From: Pseudomonadota bacterium
GTDB taxonomy: Bacteria; Pseudomonadota; Alphaproteobacteria; Sphingomonadales; Govanellaceae
Direction of reading: 5' to 3'
Length of the DNA: 64,000 nt
Assembly: GCA_003577275.1 (NCBI GenBank)
Contig: QEVO01000001.1
Span: 496,001 to 560,000, forward strand
Positions 58,382 to 64,000 of this stretch are shown here, piece after piece; position 1 is the stretch's first letter, and each line of letters begins with the position of its first letter. The position numbers and the translations under genes are program-made. Under the pieces are notes generated by a model. It was not told the DNA's origin. It ran no database searches and worked only from the letters and a program-made list of their open reading frames with translations.

Positions 58382-59482
58382 ATGAACAGAGCGGCGCGTG
58401 TATTTATCGCCACCAGCCTTGGCGCAATGGCCATACCGGCGATTGCAGCGGAAAACGACCCTTGGTATTTCGCCATTCGCGGCGGTGCAGCCATCACTCA
58501 AGATTCGCAATATGAGAGTTCCGCCACCGGACTTTCCGGTGACGCGGACCATAAAACCGGCATCGCTTTCGGCGCCGGCATCGGCTACGACTTCGGCGAC
58601 GCGGCGTTGGAGTTCGAGTTGTCGCGTCGTCAGAACACGGTTGAAACCGTCACCTTGTCCAACGCTGGCGGTCTTGGTACGGGTACGGGTAGGATCGGCG
58701 TTGATGGCAAGACCAGAGCCACCGCCGGCATGCTCAACCTTTATTATGCGCCCGACGTCGAGTTTATGTTGAAGCCTTATGTCGGCTTCGGCATGGGAAT
58801 GGCCGATGTGGACTACAAAAACCATCGTCTCGAGAACGGCCTCGGCATTGCCGATGATTCGAAGATGGTGTTCGCTTATCAAGGCATCGCCGGACTACGT
58901 TACGCAATTTCCCGGGCGGTGGATATGACCCTCGATTATCGCTATTTCTCCACCGAGAATCCGAAGTTGAAAGACGCCCTCGGCCGTTCGTTCAAAGGCG
59001 ACTACGACAGTCATGCCTTCATGGTCGGACTGGTGTGGCGCTTCGGCGGGGCGAAAGAGGTGGCGGCGGCGCCGGAACCCGCCTATGTCGCCGCGCCGGC
59101 TCCGGCGCCGGAACCGACGCCGCCGGCGGTCGAGCCGGCGGCCGGCCCGCAACCGGTGGAGTTCATCATCTATTTTGACTGGGACAGCTCGGTGATCACG
59201 GCGGATGCCGCCCGCATCCTGGATGAGGCGGCTGAGGCGGCCAAGGGGCGCTCGCCGGTCAAGGTGGTGCTTAAGGGCCATACCGATACCTCGGGCAAGA
59301 ACGCCTATAACGACAGCCTTTCGCAACGCCGCGTCATTGCCGCAGAGCAGGAGCTCATCACGCGCGGCGTGGCGGCGGACGCCATCGCCATCAGCAGCTT
59401 TGGCGAGGAACAGCCGGCGGTGTCCACCGGCGACGGCATTCGCGAGCCGATGAACCGGCGCGTCGAAATCAGAATCGAATAG
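58382..59482 (+). CDS. OmpA-family outer membrane protein (beta-barrel + peptidoglycan-binding domain)
   Basis: A 366-residue envelope protein: signal peptide (ATSLGAMAIPAIAAE), an eight-strand beta-barrel (about 25-225, WYFAIRGGAAITQD to GDYDSHAFMVGLVWRFGG), an Ala/Pro linker, and an OmpA C-terminal domain (VEFIIYFDWDSSVITADAAR, LKGHTDTSGKNAYNDSLSQR, EPMNRRVEIRIE) that binds diaminopimelate in peptidoglycan. It tethers the outer membrane to the wall. AAGGAGAGG precedes the ATG at 58382. A strong terminator follows. Confidence 0.94.
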   Translation: MNRAARVFIATSLGAMAIPAIAAENDPWYFAIRGGAAITQDSQYESSATGLSGDADHKTGIAFGAGIGYDFGDAALEFELSRRQNTVETVTLSNAGGLGTGTGRIGVDGKTRATAGMLNLYYAPDVEFMLKPYVGFGMGMADVDYKNHRLENGLGIADDSKMVFAYQGIAGLRYAISRAVDMTLDYRYFSTENPKLKDALGRSFKGDYDSHAFMVGLVWRFGGAKEVAAAPEPAYVAAPAPAPEPTPPAVEPAAGPQPVEFIIYFDWDSSVITADAARILDEAAEAAKGRSPVKVVLKGHTDTSGKNAYNDSLSQRRVIAAEQELITRGVAADAIAISSFGEEQPAVSTGDGIREPMNRRVEIRIE

Positions 59483-59503
59483 ACGCATAAAATTCAATTG
59501 TGG

Positions 59504-59539
59504 AAACGGGCATCCCTTGCAAGGGATGCCCGTTTTTTT
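59504..59539. terminator. Bidirectional intrinsic terminator between convergent genes
   Basis: AAACGGGCATCCC and GGGATGCCCGTTT pair perfectly over 13 bp with loop TTGCAA, followed by a T-run on the plus strand. The OmpA-like gene and the MFS gene converge on it. Confidence 0.93.
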
Positions 59540-60728
59540 ATTTCTCAGGCCAGCGCTTCAAGGCCAGGCCGGCGATCAGCGACAACAGCGACAACGCCAG
59601 CAGAAACAGGCCCAACGGCACGGCGGAATGATTGCCCGCCAGCGCCAGCAACAATGTCGCGGCGGTGGATGCCGCCATTTGCAGGAAAGATGACAACGCC
59701 GACGAGGTGCCGGCGATTTGCGGATAGCGGTTGGTTGATCCCGCCAGACAATTGGGCAGCGCCATGCCCGAGCCGCAGGACATGACGGCGAACGGCAACA
59801 TGATCGACATCACCGATATTGGGGCCATAAGCGCCAGGATGAGCAACGCCGCCGAACCGATGACGGCGATGCCGGCGCCGATGCGGATGGTGGGATCGAT
59901 CTGGCTGCGGCCGGAAGTTCTGGTGGCGAGAAAATTGCCGATGAAGTAGCCGGCGACGCCAACGCAGGAATAATAGCCATAGGCGCTGGGCGTAATGCCG
60001 ACGACATCGATCAGGAGGAACGGCGCCGAGGCGAAAAAACACAACACCGCCGAAACATGTCCGGCGCCGCTTAAAGTATAGGCTACGAACGGTGGCGAGC
60101 GTAACAGCCGAGCGAAGGCATGGGCGATGTCCTTCACGCTGGCCGGCGAACCGGCCAGCCGGGGCCGGGTTTCCGGCAGCCGCAGGCTAACCCAGGTCAA
60201 AAGTCCCAACCCTACGATCGCCAACATCCCGAACGCCGTCTGCCAGCCGCCGATGTCCTGGAGCTGACCGCCCAATAGCGGCCCCAAAGCCGGCGACAGG
60301 GTGGTCGCCATGGCGACGAAGGCGAAGGCGCGGGCGGTGCGTTCAGGCCCAAAGAGGTCGCGCACGATGGCGCGCGACAACACTCCGCCGGCGGCGGCGC
60401 AGCAGGCTTGCAAAAAACGCCCCACGGCCAGCCACTCGATACCGGGGGCGAACATGCAGGCCAGGGAGAGCAGCGAAAACAGCGCCAGGCCGATCAGCAG
60501 AACCGGCTTGCGGCCGACGCTGTCGGAAATCGGGCCATAGAGAATTTGCCCGATGGCAAGGCCAGCGATATAGGCCGTGAACGTGAGCTTGACTTCGCCC
60601 ATGGAAGCGCCGAACTCGGCCGAGAGCGAAGGCATGGACGGCGTATAGAGACTGGCCGCCAGACGCGGCACGGCGGCCAACAGGGTGACGATGGCAATGG
60701 TGGTTCTGAGCGACGGGGCGGCAGGCAT
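59538..60728 (-). CDS. Bcr/CflA family drug-resistance MFS exporter
   Basis: A 396-residue, 12-helix major facilitator of the Bcr/CflA (drug:H+ antiporter, DHA1) subfamily. Helix 1 has the conserved AASLYTPSMPSLSAEF, motif A is GPISDSVGRKPVLL, and GRFLQACCAAAGGVLSRAIV and the PALGPLLGGQL antiporter motif follow. It ends at the shared terminator. Likely exports bicyclomycin-, chloramphenicol- or sulfonamide-like compounds; substrate not predictable. Confidence 0.93.
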   Translation of the reverse strand: MPAAPSLRTTIAIVTLLAAVPRLAASLYTPSMPSLSAEFGASMGEVKLTFTAYIAGLAIGQILYGPISDSVGRKPVLLIGLALFSLLSLACMFAPGIEWLAVGRFLQACCAAAGGVLSRAIVRDLFGPERTARAFAFVAMATTLSPALGPLLGGQLQDIGGWQTAFGMLAIVGLGLLTWVSLRLPETRPRLAGSPASVKDIAHAFARLLRSPPFVAYTLSGAGHVSAVLCFFASAPFLLIDVVGITPSAYGYYSCVGVAGYFIGNFLATRTSGRSQIDPTIRIGAGIAVIGSAALLILALMAPISVMSIMLPFAVMSCGSGMALPNCLAGSTNRYPQIAGTSSALSSFLQMAASTAATLLLALAGNHSAVPLGLFLLALSLLSLIAGLALKRWPEK

Positions 60729-60793
60729 GATGCGGCGACTATAGCGGCCGCCCGCCGAGGGACAAGAAAAAGTTCAGAAGGATGACGTGACCG

Positions 60794-61078
60794 TCAGCCA
60801 AGCACGCTGGCGAGCTGCATGGCCAGAGACATGTCGCCGGCAACCTTCAGTCGGCCGGTCATGAAGGCCATTTGCGGGTTAAGGTCGCCGGACAAGATGC
60901 TGCTCAAGTCTGCTTGGGAGAGCGTCAAGGTAACGTCCGCCGGGCCGTCCCCTTGGCTGATCGTAGCGCCATCGATAATTAGAATGTCACTACCGCCAAG
61001 ATCAAACTTCACTCGGCGCGACAATGTCGCGCCCTTTATCTTCGTCTTCAGATCACCGAGCACCGCATCTTCGATCAT
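60794..61078 (-). CDS. SCP2 sterol-binding domain protein
   Basis: A 94-residue stand-alone SCP2 domain: VKFDLGGSDILIIDGATISQ, VTLTLSQADLSSILSGDLNP, QMAFMTGRLKVAGDMSLAM. Such domains bind lipids or acyl-CoAs in a hydrophobic tunnel. 24 bp separate it from the upstream DUF2849 gene, so they may be co-transcribed. Confidence 0.92.
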   Translation of the reverse strand: MIEDAVLGDLKTKIKGATLSRRVKFDLGGSDILIIDGATISQGDGPADVTLTLSQADLSSILSGDLNPQMAFMTGRLKVAGDMSLAMQLASVLG

Positions 61079-61102
61079 GGCCTGCTCCTTATAGCTAGAT
61101 AG

Positions 61103-61417
61103 CTAGATGGAAAAATCGGGCGCCACGGCGGCATGGCCGTACTTTACGGAAGGGCCGGCGGCGCGAATGCGTTCGCGGGCGCTTAAGGGCTTGTTGCGCG
61201 CCGCCACCTCGGTCGGATAAATGGCGACCACTTGGCAGGCTTGCTCGCTGGCCTTGGCTTTCTCCAAGGCGCCGGCAAGGCTCGTCTCATCAAATGGCGT
61301 GGCGGCGGCGATGTCCTCGACCCAAGCCCCGGCGCCATCATTGACAAAATAGACGATCACGCCGTCCCGCAACCGGTTGGCGGTAATGACCTTGAAAACT
61401 TCACCTTGTTCTTCCAT
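61103..61417 (-). CDS. DUF2849 family protein
   Basis: A 104-residue alphaproteobacterial DUF2849 protein: FKVITANRLRDGVIVYFVND, WVEDIAAATPFDETSLAGAL, VVAIYPTEVAARNKPLSARE, RIRAAGPSVKYG. In many relatives this gene stands beside sulfite reductase (cysI/sir) and cysG genes; those are not here. Function unknown. Confidence 0.85.
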   Translation of the reverse strand: MEEQGEVFKVITANRLRDGVIVYFVNDGAGAWVEDIAAATPFDETSLAGALEKAKASEQACQVVAIYPTEVAARNKPLSARERIRAAGPSVKYGHAAVAPDFSI

Positions 61418-61503
61418 ACGCCGCTATTCTCCCATCAGATGACCGCACTATATCACACCCTACCGCATCTGACACGGCGCCGTCTGTCCATAACAGGAAA
61501 AAA

Positions 61504-62682
61504 TCAGTCAATGAACCGATCGGCCGGCAGGCGGACGGTCACGGTGGTGCCTTGGCCTTCGACGCTGGCGATGCTCACCGAGCCGCCATGCTGTTCGATC
61601 AACACCTTGGCCAGCGGCAGGCCGACGCCGATGCCGGCCTTGGGATTGGTGTAGGTATCCTCGATGCGGCGGTAGGGCTGGAAGGCGCAGGCCAGCTCAT
61701 TTTTGGCGATGCCGACGCCGGTGTCCCGGCACCTGATTTCCGCCCCGCCCTTGCCGCGACGCAAGGTTAAGTGGACGCGGCCGCCTTCGGGGGTGAATTT
61801 GATGGCGTTGGAGACCAGCACCATCAGCACCTGGCGGATCCGCGCCTCATCGCCGCGGAACCTCGGCAGGGGGTCGACGATATCGCGCGCCAGCTCTACC
61901 TTGGCTGCCGCCGCCTTGCCGGCCATGGCGGCTAGCACCGCCTCCACACAGGTTGCCAACGAGAACTCGTGGTCGAAAAGCTCAAACCGTCCGTCCTCGG
62001 AATGGCTGAGGTCGAGAAGGCCATTGATCAAACGCAACAGATCCTGGCCGGCGGCGTGAATATCGCGGGCGTAGGCCCGATACTCCTCGGCTTGCAGCGG
62101 TCCTAACAGACCGGAGGTCATGATTTCAGAGAACCCCAAAATGCCGTTGAGTGGGGTGCGCAGATCGTGGCTGAGAAAGGTCAGGATGCGGTTGGTGATT
62201 TCTCTGGTCGCCGCATCTTCGGCCCTCCAGGCGGGTTTGGCGCGCATGATGCAGACGAAATTGCCGTTGCTTGCCGTAGAGGTATAGGGGCGCACCGTGA
62301 GTTCCACCGGCTGCGGTTCCTGCCGCTTGCCGACCACGTCGACGATGACGACGGTTGGCTTGCCGTTCTCCACCGCCCGCTCGATCTGACGCATCGCTCG
62401 ACGGCCGTGGTTGCGGTTGACGGCAAGCAGGGAGAATAACGGATTGCCGCATACCTCATCCCGGCGGTAACCGATTTGGCGCTCGAACTGGCGGTTGACG
62501 TCAACGACGATGGGGGCCACCGTCTGGCCTTTGCTGGCGACGATGGCGATGGCCTCATCCACCTCATGGAACACCGAGTCAAAAAGACCGGGCCGGGCGG
62601 CGGCTGGCGGGGCATCGCCGGCAATTGCCATGGCTTTCGAGCGTGGTGACGCCTTATCTCCGGCGGCGGTCGCTCGCTTCAT
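61504..62682 (-). CDS. PAS-domain sensor histidine kinase
   Basis: A 392-residue apparently cytoplasmic kinase. The PAS domain (about 35-150, APIVVDVNRQFERQIGYRRD, PVELTVRPYTS) is followed by HisKA with the phospho-acceptor in LSHDLRTPLNGILGF and an HATPase_c domain (VLVSNAIKFTPEGG as N-box, CRDTGVGI and GIGVGLPLAKVLI as G-boxes). No membrane segment is present. The ATG at 62682 is preferred; a TTG at 62739 is possible. No response regulator is adjacent, so its partner is elsewhere. Confidence 0.92.
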   Translation of the reverse strand: MKRATAAGDKASPRSKAMAIAGDAPPAAARPGLFDSVFHEVDEAIAIVASKGQTVAPIVVDVNRQFERQIGYRRDEVCGNPLFSLLAVNRNHGRRAMRQIERAVENGKPTVVIVDVVGKRQEPQPVELTVRPYTSTASNGNFVCIMRAKPAWRAEDAATREITNRILTFLSHDLRTPLNGILGFSEIMTSGLLGPLQAEEYRAYARDIHAAGQDLLRLINGLLDLSHSEDGRFELFDHEFSLATCVEAVLAAMAGKAAAAKVELARDIVDPLPRFRGDEARIRQVLMVLVSNAIKFTPEGGRVHLTLRRGKGGAEIRCRDTGVGIAKNELACAFQPYRRIEDTYTNPKAGIGVGLPLAKVLIEQHGGSVSIASVEGQGTTVTVRLPADRFID

Positions 62683-62800
62683 GCCCGTGATCACCCTCCG
62701 TCGCGCCGGACGCGCCTTAATGGCTCTATTGGCGGTCAATCTGGCGTTGACAAATACAATACCTGGTGATCTTCCTCCAAAGCGAATCGCAAATCAATGC

Positions 62801-62831
62801 AAAAAAAGCGGCCCGCAGAAGGGGCCGCTTT
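62801..62831 (-). terminator. Intrinsic terminator after tadC
   Basis: AAAGCGGCCC and GGGCCGCTTT form a 10-bp stem; on the minus strand the stem is followed by a run of seven U. It ends the minus-strand tad transcript. Confidence 0.85.
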
Positions 62832-62859
62832 GAGGTTGTGGAGGATGCTATCTTCTAAT

Positions 62860-63840
62860 CTAGCGATTCACCAGGTTATCAGCGACGCTGCAGGCGGCGG
62901 GCCCCATCAGCACCACGAACAGCGTCGGCATGATGAACACGATCAGCGGAATGGTCATGATCGCCGGCAGGCGGGCTGCTTTTTCCTCGGCCCGCATCAT
63001 GCGTTCGTTGCGAAATTCGGCGGACAGCACCCTAAGCGACTGAGCCAACGGCGTGCCGTATTTTTCCGCCTGGATCAGCGTTGCGGTGACCGCCTTGATC
63101 GCCGGCAGCGCCACGCGGTTGGTCAAATTGATCAGCGCCTGGCGACGCTCCGGGAGGAAGCCGAGCTCAATGGCGGTCAGACCGAACTCGTCGGCCAGCT
63201 CCGGACTGCCGCGCTCGTTCTCGCGCGCCACCCGCTGCAGGGCGGAATCAAGGGTCAGGCCCGCCTCGGCGCAGATCACCAGCAAATCCAAGGCATCCGG
63301 CAGCGACTTGCGGATGGCGTCCCGCCGCCGGGAAATCATGTTCTTTAAGTAAACGTCAGGCGCGGCGGAGGCCAGCAGCATGGCGCCCACTCCGCCGGCG
63401 AATTTCATGAAGCGCGGCCAATCGACGACCTGGAAGCCGAATATGATGACAAAGGCGATGATGCCGATGAGCGCCGGCAGCACCATCTTGAAGAACATAT
63501 AGACGACAATGGCGTCCTTGGAGCGAATGCCGGCCTCGGCAAGCTGGGCCCCGATCTTCTTTTGCTGCTCCTCCTTCAAGATATTGAAGCGGTTGGTCAG
63601 CTGCTTCATCAGGCTGACGCTTTTGGCGCGGTTGGTGGGCAGGCGTTTCTTGGGCGCCAGATAGCCGGCCTTGAGCGCGTCGCGGCGGGATTTTAAGGCT
63701 TTCAGGCGGCCGTGCATGGGGGTGCGGACAAGGCCCGAACTCCACACCGCGAGCACCATCAGAAAGGCCGCGCTGCCAGCGAGCAGCGTGATCAGGTCTT
63801 CGACCTTAAGGCCCAACGGCAAATAATCGGCGATCGTCAT
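62860..63840 (-). CDS. tadC: Type II secretion F-domain inner-membrane protein of Tad/Flp pilus
   Basis: A 326-residue inner-membrane platform protein of the Flp pilus. It has an N-terminal helix (LITLLAGSAAFLMVLAVW), a basic cytoplasmic region, central helices (VLPALIGIIAFVIIFGFQVV), the T2SSF domain (ISRRRDAIRKSLPDALDLLV, CAEAGLTLDSALQRVA, ELGFLPERRQALINLTNR) and a C-terminal membrane segment (LPAIMTIPLIVFIMPTLFVV). It overlaps the tadB stop by 4 bp (ATGA) and is followed by a terminator, so it is last in its operon. Confidence 0.93.
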   Translation of the reverse strand: MTIADYLPLGLKVEDLITLLAGSAAFLMVLAVWSSGLVRTPMHGRLKALKSRRDALKAGYLAPKKRLPTNRAKSVSLMKQLTNRFNILKEEQQKKIGAQLAEAGIRSKDAIVVYMFFKMVLPALIGIIAFVIIFGFQVVDWPRFMKFAGGVGAMLLASAAPDVYLKNMISRRRDAIRKSLPDALDLLVICAEAGLTLDSALQRVARENERGSPELADEFGLTAIELGFLPERRQALINLTNRVALPAIKAVTATLIQAEKYGTPLAQSLRVLSAEFRNERMMRAEEKAARLPAIMTIPLIVFIMPTLFVVLMGPAACSVADNLVNR

Positions 63841-64000
63841 ATTTCAAACGAAATCATCTTAGAGATCATGAACATACCGATGCCCATCCAGATCAGCGAG
63901 CCGACGGAAGCGATCTGCGCCCGCGGATCGGTATAAAGCACCGAGGCGTATTCCGGATTCATCGTCATGATGATCCCGAACATAATGAACGGCAGCGCGC
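63837..64000 (-). CDS. tadB: TadB-like pilus platform protein (C-terminal fragment at window edge)
   Basis: The last ~54 codons read ALPFIMFGIIMTMNPEYASV, LYTDPRAQIASVGSLIWMGI and GMFMISKMISFEI, the membrane end of a TadB-type T2SSF protein, closing with a TGA that overlaps the tadC start. The rest lies beyond the window. Confidence 0.88.
   Translation of the reverse strand, partial: ALPFIMFGIIMTMNPEYASVLYTDPRAQIASVGSLIWMGIGMFMISKMISFEI

Overview
The window is a GC-rich stretch of an alphaproteobacterial chromosome. The evidence is the gltD-gltB pair, an rnd-lptC-lptA-lptB-rpoN-hpf-ptsN block, a DUF1150 protein, a DUF2849 protein, an NDUFA9-type NAD(P)-binding protein, Tad pilus genes, and a tailed-phage gene order known from alphaproteobacterial gene transfer agents (GTAs). 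Two TonB-dependent receptors, a Tat-exported hydrolase and an OmpA-like protein show a Gram-negative, probably free-living, aerobic organism. I cannot name the genus.

Layout. 1-7059: minus-strand housekeeping genes (glutamate synthase large subunit cut by the window edge, its small subunit, uppP, NDUFA9-like). 7242-7328: tRNA-Leu(CAG). 7593-15372: a plus-strand uptake and hydrolysis locus (Sec-exported CocE/NonD hydrolase, TonB receptor, Tat-exported CocE/NonD hydrolase, AraC regulator). A covalent-FAD dimethylglycine/sarcosine dehydrogenase-like protein follows. 18027-23678: RNase D, LPS export, sigma-54, ribosome hibernation and PTS-Ntr genes. 23693-33953: DUF1150, a possible structured RNA, two SPOR-domain proteins, a ParA/ribbon-helix-helix pair with upstream repeats, a PabB-PabC fusion, an Lrp regulator divergent from an MdeB/AceE-type 2-oxoacid dehydrogenase E1, MAPEG and carbonic anhydrase. 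34003-36243: a FecA-like receptor. 58022-64000: a small unknown gene, an OmpA-like protein, a Bcr/CflA exporter, SCP2, DUF2849, a PAS histidine kinase, tadC and the end of tadB.

The centrepiece is 37087-57878, an approximately 20.8 kb GTA-like or domesticated-prophage cluster. The structural genes follow the Rhodobacter capsulatus GTA order g1-g15: terminase small and large, portal, DUF6127, protease, capsid, connectors, DUF3168, major tail, gp10, gp10.1, a very short tape measure, DUF2460, DUF2163, NlpC/P60 peptidase and the gp15 tip protein. They lack visible integrase, replication and lysis genes. In front sits a control module: an XRE repressor whose S24-like C-terminal half has no catalytic serine, divergent from a DUF6456 protein that may belong to the GafA/GafZ activator and antiterminator lineage. 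AACC(AA)/GGTT half-sites occur both in the divergent regulatory region and beside a near-consensus sigma-70 promoter for the structural genes. Between that promoter and the first gene is a perfect intrinsic terminator, and a second lies inside the cluster after the portal. Reading through the operon therefore seems to require antitermination.

The cluster also has unusual content: two antisense-strand passenger genes, a tandem pair of 78- and 80-bp CTAGTGTC-ended palindromic elements that supply the portal stop codon, a head or tail fibre with exact 22-residue His-rich repeats, a fusion of a large TIM-barrel-like domain to DUF2460, and a gp15 without an obvious TIM-barrel insert.
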